From the NCBI GenBank assembly GCA_046329555.1, contig JAXLUK010000003.1, positions 310,001-374,000 on the forward strand: a stretch of DNA of 64,000 nt. Reading direction: 5' to 3'. Origin of the DNA: UBA1941 sp046329555. GTDB lineage: Bacteria > Bacteroidota > Bacteroidia > Chitinophagales > LD1. The notes under the pieces were generated by a model. It was not told where the DNA came from, did not search any database, and saw only the letters and a list, made by a program, of their open reading frames with translations. This document shows, piece by piece, positions 17,748-26,923 of this stretch. The stretch's first letter is position 1. Each line of letters opens with the position of its first letter. A program made the translations under genes and the position numbers.

Positions 17748-18755
17748 TTGCTTACAAAAGATTCCATCCAGTCGCTGCAAAAATTGCTTTCCGCCCCACG
17801 GCGCTGCGTGATTGTTACGCATCGCAATCCGGATGGCGATGCGATGGGCAGTAGTTTGGGCTGGAAATGTTACCTGGAAAAAAAGGGACATCAGGTAACG
17901 TTTATTTCCCCTACCCTGTTTACCAATAACCTGCGCTGGATGGAAGGTTCCAGACAAACGCTGGAGTTTGAAAAAGAAAAACTGAAACCCCAGTGTTTAA
18001 GCGCTATAGCTTCTGCCGAAATTATTTTCTGCTTAGATTTTAATGCCATTAGCAGATTGGAAGAATTAGGTGATGCTATTGCCTCGGCTGACGCACAAAA
18101 AGTGGTTATCGATCATCATCAGCAACCAGAGGCATTTGCAGCCATCACTATTAGTGATACTACCTATGCCGCTACATCAGAGATGATTTTTGATATAATT
18201 CAATTGATGGGTGATAGCGACATAATCGATTCCATCATTGCAGAAAATCTTTACACCGGAATTGCCACCGATACCGGTTTTTTCCAATTCAGTAATACCA
18301 CACCCAATGTGATGCGCGCACTGGGATTTTTGATAGGTGCCGGAGCACGCCCTGATTATGTGAGTGACCGCGTCAACAATATTTACGATTTGCGGCGCAT
18401 GCGCTATCTGGGATTTATCCTGTCAGAAAAGTTAAAAATTGCCAAGAAGGGAAAGGTGGCCTGCATTTCGATAAATACGGAAGAAGCCAAGCGCTTTAAT
18501 TTACAACTTGGCGACAACGACGGTATTGTGAATTACGGATTCAAAGTGGAAGGCGTGCAGGTTTGTGCGCTATTTACAGAGGAAAAAGACCGCATCAAAA
18601 TTTCCTTGCGTTCCAAAGGAAGTATTGACGTTAATGCTTTTGCCCGCCAGTATTTTCAAGGCGGTGGGCATGTTAACGCCTCCGGGGGTAAGCATGCTGG
18701 CAATATGGAATCAGCGATTGCACTATTCCTGGAAAAAGCCGATGAATTGCTGTAA
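17748..18755 (+). CDS. nrnA: DHH/DHHA1 family phosphoesterase (NrnA-like)
   Basis: A 335-residue bifunctional nanoRNase / pAp phosphatase-like protein, which in relatives degrades short oligoribonucleotides and 3'-phosphoadenosine 5'-phosphate using Mn2+. Motif I reads THRNPDGDAMGS (D29 and D31), the DHH motif lies at residues 122-124 (VVIDHHQQPE), the threonine-rich TGIATDTGFFQFSNTT segment follows, and the C-terminal DHHA1 domain ends with GGGHVNASGG. The first ATG in frame is inside motif I, so translation must start at the TTG at 17748. A TACATTCG ahead of the start is a one-mismatch -7 box candidate; the same octamer precedes the ceramidase-like gene. Confidence 0.88.
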   Translation: MLTKDSIQSLQKLLSAPRRCVIVTHRNPDGDAMGSSLGWKCYLEKKGHQVTFISPTLFTNNLRWMEGSRQTLEFEKEKLKPQCLSAIASAEIIFCLDFNAISRLEELGDAIASADAQKVVIDHHQQPEAFAAITISDTTYAATSEMIFDIIQLMGDSDIIDSIIAENLYTGIATDTGFFQFSNTTPNVMRALGFLIGAGARPDYVSDRVNNIYDLRRMRYLGFILSEKLKIAKKGKVACISINTEEAKRFNLQLGDNDGIVNYGFKVEGVQVCALFTEEKDRIKISLRSKGSIDVNAFARQYFQGGGHVNASGGKHAGNMESAIALFLEKADELL

Positions 18756-18798
18756 CCAAAAATGAAAAATTCTATTTTTAAAAATTAATAGTACCACC

Positions 18799-19890
18799 AT
18801 GACACAAATCAAGAAAACCCTCCCGGCCTTCTTGTTGTTGCTCACCGGATTCTTCCAGTCGTGCAACGCAAAATCACCAGAAACACCAGCTGTGGCTACG
18901 CCGCCGGCTGAAACTCAAACAGAAAATCAACAAACACCGGCAATGGCTGATAACAACAACTGGAAAAATGAGGACGGCATTTATGCGCAGTTCAACACTA
19001 CAAAAGGAGAAATTGTATGTAAACTGGAAATGGAGAAAATCCCGGTAACCGTGGCCAACTTTGTGGCTTTGGCGGAAGGAAACCATCCCTTAGTTCCTGA
19101 AAAGAAACCCTTCTACGACGGCCTGACGTTTCACCGGGTTATTGCGAACTTTATGATCCAGGGTGGCGATCCTGCCGGCAATGGTTCCGGCGGTCCTCCT
19201 TACAAATTCGGTGATGAGTTTGATCCTACCTTAAAACATACTGGTCCTGGTATCTTATCGATGGCCAATGCAGGCCCAGGCACCAACGGCTCTCAATTCT
19301 TCATCACCCATGTGGCCACGCCATGGTTAGATGGCAAACACTCCATTTTTGGTCATGTTGTAGTTGGCCAAAGCGTGGTTAACGCCATCGCTCAAGGTGA
19401 TAAAATGACCACTGTGAAAATTGTTCGGGTTGGAAAAGCGGCCAAGGCTTTCGATGCACCGGGCACCTTTATGAAACGCGAAGAAATGGAACGCAAAAAA
19501 GCCGCTGAAGCTAAGGCCGCACAAGAAAAAATCCTTGCAGAAGTGAGCAAGGGTGCCAAAAAAACTGCTTCCGGTTTGATGTACATTGTAGAGAAAGAAG
19601 GAACCGGCGCTCAGGCGGCTAAAGGTAAAACCGTATCGGTACATTACAACGGCACCTTCCTTGACGGCAAAAAATTCGACTCTTCATACGACCGTGGCCA
19701 GCCAATCAGTTTTGTATTAGGACAAGGCCAGGTTATTCCAGGATGGGACGAAGGCATTGCCTTGATGAAAGTGGGTACTAAAATGAAATTGATTATACCA
19801 TCTAATCTCGCCTACGGTGAGCGCGGTGTAGGACCAATTCCGCCTAACACCCCTCTTGTTTTTGAAACAGAACTAATGGACGTTAAGTAA
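18799..19890 (+). CDS. Peptidyl-prolyl isomerase lipoprotein with cyclophilin and FKBP domains
   Basis: A 363-residue double peptidyl-prolyl cis-trans isomerase. Residues 1-22 are a lipoprotein signal with lipobox FQSC (C22). A Pro/Thr-rich linker leads to a cyclophilin domain (~60-205; FHRVIANFMIQGGDPAGNGS, NGSQFFITHVATPWLDGKH), a charged helical linker (~220-255), and an FKBP domain (~265-363; VHYNGTFLDGKKFDSSYDRG, QVIPGWDEGIALMKVGTK, LAYGERGVG). It probably helps fold proteins at the outer face of the inner membrane or in the outer membrane, where many Bacteroidota lipoproteins reside. Two unrelated isomerase folds on one chain are uncommon outside this phylum. A strong terminator follows. 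Confidence 0.92.
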   Translation: MTQIKKTLPAFLLLLTGFFQSCNAKSPETPAVATPPAETQTENQQTPAMADNNNWKNEDGIYAQFNTTKGEIVCKLEMEKIPVTVANFVALAEGNHPLVPEKKPFYDGLTFHRVIANFMIQGGDPAGNGSGGPPYKFGDEFDPTLKHTGPGILSMANAGPGTNGSQFFITHVATPWLDGKHSIFGHVVVGQSVVNAIAQGDKMTTVKIVRVGKAAKAFDAPGTFMKREEMERKKAAEAKAAQEKILAEVSKGAKKTASGLMYIVEKEGTGAQAAKGKTVSVHYNGTFLDGKKFDSSYDRGQPISFVLGQGQVIPGWDEGIALMKVGTKMKLIIPSNLAYGERGVGPIPPNTPLVFETELMDVK

Positions 19891-19900
19891 GTTTAAGAGA

Positions 19901-19927
19901 AGCCGGAAGAAATTCCGGCTTTTTTTT
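19901..19927 (+). terminator. Intrinsic terminator after the isomerase gene
   Basis: A perfect 8-bp stem (AGCCGGAA with TTCCGGCT), a 4-nt loop GAAA and a run of eight T follow the stop codon by ~10 nt. Confidence 0.9.
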
Positions 19928-19975
19928 GCACTTGATCAGTCATTGGGTATTCCTATTTTGCCCTATATTGCACCA

Positions 19976-22009
19976 ATGCGTTTCTGCACTTTTCTGCTTA
20001 TTGTTATTGGCCTATCAGGCTGTAAAACGGCCTCATTGACCCGTTCCGGCCAGCAGTCGTACGATTTAAAAGAATATCATACCGCTGCTGCATCCTTACA
20101 AAAGGAGTTTTCTCAGGCAAAAGATGCCACTGCACGCAGACAACTGGCGCTGACTATTGCAGATGCTTACCGTAAGTTCAACGATGTTGGAAACGCAGCA
20201 ATATGGTATAAAAAAGCTATTGAGGACGGCGAAGAACAAGCCTGGTTGTTGTTGGGTAAAATGCAAATGATGAGCGATGATGACTCGGCTGCAATACAAT
20301 CTTTCAATCGTTTTGGGGCAATTGACGCATCCAGCAAGTTGTTAGCCCAACGCGAAATCAGAAATGCGCAAAATGCGCTGCAATGGCGTCAGGCATTCAC
20401 CCGGTTTGAAGTGCAACCTGTTCAGGAAGTGAATACGCCAAAAAGCGATTATGCCCCTGTTGTATTTCGCAATGGCATCGTTTTTTCTTCGTCAAACGAC
20501 AATGCTACCGGCAATTTTGTGAACGAATGGACAGGCGAAAAACAGGCGGACTTATACTATAGTGAGAAGCAGAATAACAGGCTTTCGACGCCTGCTAATT
20601 TTTCATCCATCTTAAATACTGCTGCTTATGAAGGCACCTGCAGTTTCAGCAAAGATGGCAACGAAATTTATTTTACACGCTGCCAGGGAGTAGATGAAAC
20701 AGACAAGAAGGCGAAGGACCTAAAAAATCAGTTCTGCCATGTGTATTACAGCAAATTCGCCAACGGCGGATGGGCAGATGCTGAACCGTTGAATTTGTTT
20801 CCGGATACCGTGAATGTTGGGCAACCGGCTCTTTCCAGAGATGGGAAGACGCTCTACGTTTCCAGTGATATGCGCGCCGGTTTTGGCGGCCACGACCTCT
20901 ACTATTTCACCAAAACAGATAGCGGTTGGGCGGGTCCGGCAAATGCGGGAAATGTAGTGAATAGTGCCGGCGATGAAATGTATCCGTGGTTAGATGACAG
21001 AGGGAATTTGTATTTCGCATCCAACGGTTTACCGGGGATGGGTGGTCTTGATATTTTTAAAGCAATACGTTCTAAATCAGGATGGAAAGAAGCTGTTAAT
21101 CTGCGCGCACCGATTAACTCAGGCGGCGACGATTTTGGATACTGCATTGAAAAATACAAACCGCTTCATGAGGACGATTCGATTTTGACAGCAGGGTATT
21201 TTAGTTCATCACGTGTTGGCGGTAAAGGGAAGGATGACATTTACCATTTCGAAGAGAAATGGCGAAACATCTTCCAGCTAAAAGGAAAAGTACTGACCAA
21301 ACAATTTGAAGACCCATCCAATCCGGATAGCAAAGTATTGGGCTTACAACCGGTGAAAGCAGCTCGGGTAGAACTTAAAGTTCCTTCCACCGATGCAGTT
21401 ATCGCCAGCGTTTTGACTGATGGCGGCGGTAATTTTTCTTTCCCATTAGAAAAGGAAACTGATTATAAACTAACTGCAAATGGTTATGGTTATTTTGCCA
21501 AAAGCGAAACGGCTTCCACTCGTGGCAAAAGAAATCAGGACTCTACACTGATTACGATTTACAAAGAAATTGAACTCGATAAAATCTTCCCGAAACGGGA
21601 AATCGTAATTCCTAACATCTATTATGATTACGACAAAGCCACACTGCGTGATGAATCGAAAGTAGTGTTGGATTCAATTTTAGTTTTCTTCAATGAAAAC
21701 AAAGATTTGACCATTGAATTGGGTTCGCACACCGACTCACGCGGTAGCGATGCATACAACCTCAAACTCTCACAAGCCAGGGCGCAATCGGCAGTGGATT
21801 ACCTGATTTCAAAAGGGGTTGCTCAAGACAGGCTAGTAGCGGTAGGGTACGGTGAAACAAAACCGGTGAACAATTGTATTAACGGTGCCAAGTGTACCGA
21901 AGAAGAGTTTCAGAAAAACCGACGGACTACTTTCCGTATTACAGGTTCGAAGCAAAAAATTGAGTCTGTAGAACCGGAAAACATCACGGTGGATCCGAAA
22001 AAAGAGTAA
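19976..22009 (+). CDS. porE: PorE-like OmpA-family lipoprotein with TPR, beta-propeller and CRD domains
   Basis: A 677-residue outer-membrane lipoprotein with the domain order of PorE of the type IX secretion system. The start at 19976 gives a lipobox LSGC (C16). Residues ~25-135 are TPR-like helices (AIWYKKAIEDGEEQAWLLLG), ~145-420 are PD40/WD40-like strands (LSRDGKTLYVSSDMRAGFGG, then the GGLDIFKA repeat), ~430-520 are a carboxypeptidase-regulatory-like sandwich, and ~545-665 are an OmpA peptidoglycan-binding domain (YYDYDKATLRDES, then the HTDSRGSDAYNLKLSQARA motif). PorE anchors the secretion complex to peptidoglycan. T9SS cargo encoded downstream fits this role. Other OmpA/PD40 proteins share parts of the architecture, so the symbol is a strong suggestion rather than proof. 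Confidence 0.78.
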   Translation: MRFCTFLLIVIGLSGCKTASLTRSGQQSYDLKEYHTAAASLQKEFSQAKDATARRQLALTIADAYRKFNDVGNAAIWYKKAIEDGEEQAWLLLGKMQMMSDDDSAAIQSFNRFGAIDASSKLLAQREIRNAQNALQWRQAFTRFEVQPVQEVNTPKSDYAPVVFRNGIVFSSSNDNATGNFVNEWTGEKQADLYYSEKQNNRLSTPANFSSILNTAAYEGTCSFSKDGNEIYFTRCQGVDETDKKAKDLKNQFCHVYYSKFANGGWADAEPLNLFPDTVNVGQPALSRDGKTLYVSSDMRAGFGGHDLYYFTKTDSGWAGPANAGNVVNSAGDEMYPWLDDRGNLYFASNGLPGMGGLDIFKAIRSKSGWKEAVNLRAPINSGGDDFGYCIEKYKPLHEDDSILTAGYFSSSRVGGKGKDDIYHFEEKWRNIFQLKGKVLTKQFEDPSNPDSKVLGLQPVKAARVELKVPSTDAVIASVLTDGGGNFSFPLEKETDYKLTANGYGYFAKSETASTRGKRNQDSTLITIYKEIELDKIFPKREIVIPNIYYDYDKATLRDESKVVLDSILVFFNENKDLTIELGSHTDSRGSDAYNLKLSQARAQSAVDYLISKGVAQDRLVAVGYGETKPVNNCINGAKCTEEEFQKNRRTTFRITGSKQKIESVEPENITVDPKKE

Positions 22010-22020
22010 ACGCGGGTAAC

Positions 22021-22047
22021 AAAAAAAGCCCATCTTACGATGAGCTT
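22021..22047 (-). terminator. Intrinsic terminator after rpsU
   Basis: Read on the minus strand, a 9-bp stem (AAGCTCATC with GATGGGCTT, one T-G pair), a 4-nt loop and seven T residues follow the rpsU stop. Read in the other direction it has one mismatch and could weakly end the porE-like transcript. Confidence 0.75.
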
Positions 22048-22071
22048 CTTGTAAATATGCTAACGGCAAGA

Positions 22072-22266
22072 CTATTCCTCGCCTGAAGATTTCATGTGTT
22101 GCGCATAGGCAGCTTTCAGAATTTCGCTGCGGCGCTTAACCGACTTTTTCACGAATTTTTGACGTTCGCGCAATTCACGAAGAATACCGGCTTTCTCGTA
22201 TTTCTTCTTATATTTTTTCAGCGCGCGATCTAAAGATTCCGATTCTCTGGTGTCAATAATGAGCAT
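22072..22266 (-). CDS. rpsU: 30S ribosomal protein S21
   Basis: A 64-residue basic protein, the usual size of bS21, located on the small-subunit platform near the anti-Shine-Dalgarno end of 16S rRNA. The LKKYKKKYEKAGILRELRER stretch and the following KFVKKSVKRRSEILKAAY match the family. In Bacteroidota, S21 takes part in hiding the anti-Shine-Dalgarno sequence, in keeping with the weak ribosome binding sites across this window. It is transcribed alone, with 136 nt between its start and that of the divergent cinA. Confidence 0.95.
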   Translation of the reverse strand: MLIIDTRESESLDRALKKYKKKYEKAGILRELRERQKFVKKSVKRRSEILKAAYAQHMKSSGEE

Positions 22267-22402
22267 TGCCTGTTTTTAATTTGGACGGCAAATATAAAAA
22301 ACGCCTCCAAAAAATCAAAATCATCTCACAATTTTCCGAAACCGCCCTCTTTCTTTCCACTTCTGCCCTTTCCTTCCTACCTATGCCCGGAAAATTCCTG
22401 CT

Positions 22403-23653
22403 ATGCTGGCAACTATTATTACCATTGGCGATGAGTTACTGATTGGCCAAACCATTGATACCAATTCTGCCTGGATTGGCCAGCAATTGAATGCCATTGG
22501 CATTAAGGTACATGAAATTCTGTCGGTTAGTGACGATGCTAACCACATTAAAAACGGCTTAGACCGGGCTGCTACGCAATCATCTATCGTGTTGATTACC
22601 GGAGGATTAGGGCCAACAAAGGACGATATAACGAAGAAAACGCTGCGGTCGTATTTCCATGCCGGGGAGGTTTTTCACGAGCCTACCTTTGAGCGCATAC
22701 GCCAGATCTTCGAAAAACGCGGGAAGTCGCTTTTAGACATGAACCGGGCACAAGCTATGGTGCCTGATAATTGCGTGGTTTTAGATAATGAGCGAGGTAC
22801 CGCGCCAGGTATGTGGTTCGAATCCGGCGGTGTAATTTTTGTATCCATGCCAGGGGTTCCTTATGAAATGAAGCACCTGATGATTGAGCGGGTGCTACCC
22901 CGGCTTCAACAGCGCTTTGGAGGCCGAGTGGTTCACCGGAATATCATGACCGTGGGCATAGGAGAATCGGCCCTTGCGCAGCTTCTGGATAGTTTTGAAC
23001 AAGAACTTCCTAACTCTATCAAACTGGCCTACCTTCCTGACTTAGGAATTGTAAAGTTGCGCTTGAGTGCTTATGGCGTTGATGAAGATACTGAGCAATT
23101 AGTGGAGGAAAAATTCCGGAAGTTAGCACAGTTGGTAGCGCCTTATACCTATGCTAATTCCGATATTTCTCTGGAAGCCAAGCTTGGTGAAATATGCATA
23201 AAAAGAAAGCTGCGCATCGCATTTGCCGAAAGTTGTACCGGCGGATATGCCGGGCATTTGGTGACCAGCGTACCAGGTAGTTCTCAATATTTTGAAGGTA
23301 GCACAGTTACCTATTCCTACGCCATGAAACAACAACTACTTGGCGTAAACCCAGAAACACTGGCACAGCAAGGCGCGGTTAGTGAGACCTGTGTGCGGGA
23401 AATGCTGGAAGGATTATTCCGAATTTCAAAAGCCGATTATGGCGTTGCCATATCCGGAATCGCCGGTCCCGATGGCGGCACGCCAGAGAAACCAGTGGGA
23501 ACAGTATGCTTTGCAATCGGTTCTCCCAATCATATCCAAACACGTACCCTGCAATTCTTCCCAAGAAGAATGGAAAACATCCGGCTATCCGCTATTACCG
23601 CCTTGAACCTGTTACGACAGGCCATTCTTACCGACCTACCGGAAGAATCCTAA
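22403..23653 (+). CDS. cinA: CinA family nicotinamide-nucleotide amidohydrolase
   Basis: A 416-residue two-domain protein. The N-terminal MoCF/COG1058 domain (~1-170; TIGDELLIGQTIDTNSAWIG, ITGGLGPTKDDITKKTL) has ADP-ribose pyrophosphatase-like activity in relatives. The C-terminal CinA domain (~255-416; FAESCTGGYAGHLVTSVPGS, ISGIAGPDGGTPEKPVGTV) is the NMN deamidase, which turns nicotinamide mononucleotide into nicotinic acid mononucleotide in pyridine nucleotide recycling. Length and motifs match full CinA. The 3' end overlaps the tail of the convergent binding-protein gene by 26 nt. Confidence 0.93.
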   Translation: MLATIITIGDELLIGQTIDTNSAWIGQQLNAIGIKVHEILSVSDDANHIKNGLDRAATQSSIVLITGGLGPTKDDITKKTLRSYFHAGEVFHEPTFERIRQIFEKRGKSLLDMNRAQAMVPDNCVVLDNERGTAPGMWFESGGVIFVSMPGVPYEMKHLMIERVLPRLQQRFGGRVVHRNIMTVGIGESALAQLLDSFEQELPNSIKLAYLPDLGIVKLRLSAYGVDEDTEQLVEEKFRKLAQLVAPYTYANSDISLEAKLGEICIKRKLRIAFAESCTGGYAGHLVTSVPGSSQYFEGSTVTYSYAMKQQLLGVNPETLAQQGAVSETCVREMLEGLFRISKADYGVAISGIAGPDGGTPEKPVGTVCFAIGSPNHIQTRTLQFFPRRMENIRLSAITALNLLRQAILTDLPEES

Positions 23654-24875
23654 AGTCACTGACTCTGAAAAGTCGCATACCAAAGTTGTCGTAATGCGCA
23701 GTAATTGGCGTGCCATCGGATTTAGATGGCTTTTTAATCTCGGCCATTCTGAAATCAATGCCTTTACCGGTGAATGGCGTGGTGCTAAGATGTTCCCGAA
23801 AGTTTAATCCATATTGATCTATCAATAGCTTTAGATAATTCCACGTATCAAAACCAATGTAGCAGTATTTTCCTGGGTATTGCCCGTTTTCTTCCAGATA
23901 ACGCTTTTCAAAAGCCAACATTTCCTCGCTGGTTGTGTCGGCATAAAATGGATCCGTCAAATAGGGTTGCGAGCGATTCAATATATCAGGCTTAACCTGC
24001 TCTGCTTCTAACCAGGTTGGCATTCCGAAAACAATAGTTGACTCGGGTAGTCCTCTTATCGTACTGCTCACCGTACCATCATCATAGCAACAAACTACCA
24101 CCACATTGTTTCCCTTTGAACTCATGTAATTGGATATTGAGCGCTCCTGAGCACTCTTGGTGGTATCACCTGCGTTTACAAAGAAGTATTTAATCCGTAC
24201 ATCGGTGGAGGCATTATATTGTCGCATTAATGAATCCAGCGACTTAGCGGCAATACCATCGCGTTCTCGTTTGGTGGTATAAATGATGACGTTAGAAGAT
24301 GCGAAGCTATCGCGTATTTGTTCAAAAATACGAGCCATGTGGGCATCAATCGTAGGCATCAATCGCACCATAAATGGATTTTCATTAACAATGGCCTTTG
24401 ATGCCACAATTGGTTGAATGTTGATGATTTTATTCTTCTTACAAAATGCACCTACCATTTTTGCCTGAGAAACAGTTGCTGGTCCAATAATAATCTGACT
24501 GCTTCTAATGGTGTCATTATGTAGCACTTCCTCCAAAATCGAATCCTTGGTATAGGAATCAAAGGCATAGATGTTAACGGAAGGAGGTGGAGGCTGCAAT
24601 TTTACGGCGTATCGAAATCCTTCAAAAAAATCCAACACCTCAGCGGTAGCGCCGCGCAAGCGGTGCGTTTCAATTTTCGCAGGATCTTCTTCATTAAGAT
24701 AACCATAAATTTTCCATGCCGAATACGATTGATCAAAAGGCATGAGCAATGAAATATTAATAACACCCGAGTCTATTGCTGCCGTTTGGCCAACAACGGT
24801 TTTACTGCACCATAAGGTAATTAAAAGAACCCCTAGGGGCAATAAAGGGAAACGCATTTTTGAACGTACACTCAT
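23628..24875 (-). CDS. Type I periplasmic-binding-fold protein, secreted
   Basis: A 415-residue protein with an N-terminal signal peptide (hydrophobic core LLPLGVLLITLW, likely cleavage after VVGQ). The mature part follows the LivJ/LivK-type binding fold: the SLLMPFDQSY opening, a SQIIIGPATVSQAKMVGAFC segment that corresponds to the first domain's ligand cleft, then VIIYTTKRERDGIAAKSLDS and a late YCYIGFDTWNYLKLLIDQYG. No ABC permease or ATPase is adjacent. In Bacteroidota such proteins often act without a transporter, so the role and ligand are unknown. The start codon lies 3 nt after the hmgA stop, so the two are probably co-transcribed. An alternative start 18 nt inside (MRFPLLPL) would also keep the signal peptide. 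Confidence 0.72.
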   Translation of the reverse strand: MSVRSKMRFPLLPLGVLLITLWCSKTVVGQTAAIDSGVINISLLMPFDQSYSAWKIYGYLNEEDPAKIETHRLRGATAEVLDFFEGFRYAVKLQPPPPSVNIYAFDSYTKDSILEEVLHNDTIRSSQIIIGPATVSQAKMVGAFCKKNKIINIQPIVASKAIVNENPFMVRLMPTIDAHMARIFEQIRDSFASSNVIIYTTKRERDGIAAKSLDSLMRQYNASTDVRIKYFFVNAGDTTKSAQERSISNYMSSKGNNVVVVCCYDDGTVSSTIRGLPESTIVFGMPTWLEAEQVKPDILNRSQPYLTDPFYADTTSEEMLAFEKRYLEENGQYPGKYCYIGFDTWNYLKLLIDQYGLNFREHLSTTPFTGKGIDFRMAEIKKPSKSDGTPITAHYDNFGMRLFRVSDFRILPVGR

Positions 24876-24878
24876 GCT

Positions 24879-26033
24879 TTACAACCAGCTTTTGTAGTAA
24901 TCACGATCTTCGATTGGTAAAGCATCTTCACAAATCATCAGCGGTTTAAACGTATCTACCATTACCGCCAATTCGCCAGTTGCTTCCTTGCCAATACTCT
25001 TTTCTATTGCACCGGGATGCGGCCCATGCGGAATGCCTATCGGATGAAGCGAAATCATGCCGCGTTCAACATGTTTCCTGCTCATGAAATCGCCATCTAC
25101 ATAGTACAATACCTCATCACTATCTACGTTGCTGTGGTGATAAGGCGCAGGTACTGCCAGCGGATGATAATCATACTTTCTTGGCACAAAACTGCATATC
25201 ACAAAATTATGGCCTTCAAATGTTTGGTGAACAGGCGGCGGCTGATGAACTCTTCCGGTAATAGGTTCGAAATCATGAATAGAAAAGATATAGGGATAAT
25301 GATTGCCATCCCAGCCAATGGCGTCAAAGGGATGCGTGGCGTAATGATATGGATATAACAAATCCGCCTTCTTGATGTAGACCAGAAAATCTCCTTTTTC
25401 ATCAAAGGTTTTCAACTGTTCCGGCTCGCGAATATCCCGTTCACAGAAAGGCGCATGCTCCAGCAATTGTCCGTATTGGTTAAGGTATCGTTTTGGATAA
25501 ACAATAGGTGAAAACGATTCTATTATGAAGAGTCGATTATCTTCTGTATCAAATTCCATCTGGTAGATTGTGCCTCGGGGTATCACCAGATAATCGCCAT
25601 ACTTAAACTTCAACTCGCCGAAAATAGAACGAAATGTACCGGTTCCTTCATGCACGAAAATCACTTCTTCGGCCGCAGAATTTTTAAAGAAATAATCTGT
25701 CATGCTCTTACGCGGTGCGGCCAGCGACAGATATACATCACTATTCACCAACACGTACGTGCGCGAATCCAGATAATCATCAACAGGCTTTACCTTGAAT
25801 CCCTTGTAGGAACGATTCTGCAGATTTTTCTCAGCAACAATCCGCGGGGCCACATCTATTGCCTGATCAATATTTGTTACCAGCGTAGGCGGGTGAACGT
25901 GATAGATTAAAGAGTATACGTTAGAAAAACCTTCAGTACTCACCAATTCTTCCTGATACAAACCGCCATCAGGTTTACGAAATTGTGTGTGACGTTTAGC
26001 GGGAACGCTGCCTCGCTTACAATAATGTGGCAT
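24879..26033 (-). CDS. hmgA: Homogentisate 1,2-dioxygenase
   Basis: A 384-residue cupin-fold ring-cleaving dioxygenase that opens homogentisate to maleylacetoacetate in tyrosine and phenylalanine breakdown. The start HYCKRGSVPAKRHTQFRKPD, the central EEVIFVHEGTGTFRSIFGEL and GDYLVIPRGTIYQMEF segments, and the C-terminal HHSNVDSDEVLYYVDG and PIGIPHGPHPGA segments match HmgA; the histidines and glutamate in the last two are the probable Fe(II) ligands. It is shorter than the ~430-445 residue animal and proteobacterial enzymes, as usual for the Bacteroidota form. No fumarylacetoacetase or maleylacetoacetate isomerase gene is in the window. Divergent from dapB, with 95 nt between. Confidence 0.92.
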   Translation of the reverse strand: MPHYCKRGSVPAKRHTQFRKPDGGLYQEELVSTEGFSNVYSLIYHVHPPTLVTNIDQAIDVAPRIVAEKNLQNRSYKGFKVKPVDDYLDSRTYVLVNSDVYLSLAAPRKSMTDYFFKNSAAEEVIFVHEGTGTFRSIFGELKFKYGDYLVIPRGTIYQMEFDTEDNRLFIIESFSPIVYPKRYLNQYGQLLEHAPFCERDIREPEQLKTFDEKGDFLVYIKKADLLYPYHYATHPFDAIGWDGNHYPYIFSIHDFEPITGRVHQPPPVHQTFEGHNFVICSFVPRKYDYHPLAVPAPYHHSNVDSDEVLYYVDGDFMSRKHVERGMISLHPIGIPHGPHPGAIEKSIGKEATGELAVMVDTFKPLMICEDALPIEDRDYYKSWL

Positions 26034-26128
26034 AACAATATTTTTACGGTCAAGGTGTAGCTAAATTATAGTTTTGTTTGATTGTCGGATAAAAATCTGA
26101 CCAACAGAACATCTTAACATAGAACGAA

Positions 26129-26848
26129 ATGAAAGTAGCGCTTATAGGAACTGGCAAAATGGGATTAGCTGTTGCTGAGATATTATCCCGCCAGGGAGAT
26201 GAAATTGTTTTACGAGTTAATGCGGAAAATCGTACACCAGATGATGACAATGCTTTAAAGCAAGCGGATGTAGCTATCGAGTTTACGCAACCGGAAGCTG
26301 TAATTGATAACATACTATGGTGTTTTTCCGCCGGAGTACCGGTAGTGGTGGGTACCACCGGCTGGCATCAACGGCAAGAAGAAATGAAAGCGGCTTGCCA
26401 CCATTACCAAGGCACCTTATTTCATGCCCCCAACTTTTCCATTGGGGTTAACCTGTTTTTTGAAACAGTGCGACATCTGGGCCAACTGATGAATACGCAT
26501 CCAGAATATGACTTTAATATTGAAGAAATTCATCATACTGAAAAAAAAGATGCGCCCAGCGGTACGGCCATCAGAACAGCTGATATTCTATTGAATGCCA
26601 TCTCCAGAAAAACGAGTTGGCACTTAAACGCTACCGCTGCCGACCAAATAGCCATTAAAGCCATTCGCGAGCCCGGCATACCCGGAACACATACCGTCAC
26701 TTTTAAGAGTGCCGCCGACACGTTGGTGGTGCAACATACGGCTCATTCAAGACAAGGTTTTGCTGAGGGCGCTGTGGCTGCCGCCAGATTTGTGGTAGGC
26801 AAAAAAGGTTGGTTCGAAATGAAAGACTTGCTGCACTTCCCGGTTTAA
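26129..26848 (+). CDS. dapB: 4-hydroxy-tetrahydrodipicolinate reductase
   Basis: A 239-residue NAD(P)H-dependent reductase of the lysine and meso-diaminopimelate pathway; diaminopimelate also goes into peptidoglycan. The N terminus has the dinucleotide motif GTGKMGLAVAEIL, followed by FTQPEAVIDN, VVGTTGWH, and the catalytic segment EIHHTEKKDAPSGTA with the His-His and Lys residues and the PSGTA substrate loop. The C-terminal TARSRxxFA-like motif appears as TAHSRQGFAEGAV. Length is typical for Bacteroidota DapB. lepB follows after 75 nt with its own promoter candidate. Confidence 0.95.
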   Translation: MKVALIGTGKMGLAVAEILSRQGDEIVLRVNAENRTPDDDNALKQADVAIEFTQPEAVIDNILWCFSAGVPVVVGTTGWHQRQEEMKAACHHYQGTLFHAPNFSIGVNLFFETVRHLGQLMNTHPEYDFNIEEIHHTEKKDAPSGTAIRTADILLNAISRKTSWHLNATAADQIAIKAIREPGIPGTHTVTFKSAADTLVVQHTAHSRQGFAEGAVAAARFVVGKKGWFEMKDLLHFPV

Positions 26849-26897
26849 TCCAGTTGATAATTTTCCTTAAATCCTCAGCCCCTATCGGCGGTAATTC

Positions 26898-26905
26898 TAT
26901 ATTTG
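26898..26905 (+). promoter_or_regulatory. Bacteroidota-type -7 promoter box of lepB
   Basis: TATATTTG matches TAnnTTTG exactly and lies 18 nt before the lepB ATG. A TTG at the usual -33 distance was not found. Confidence 0.4.
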
Positions 26906-26923
26906 AACTGCAACTAAAGTTTC

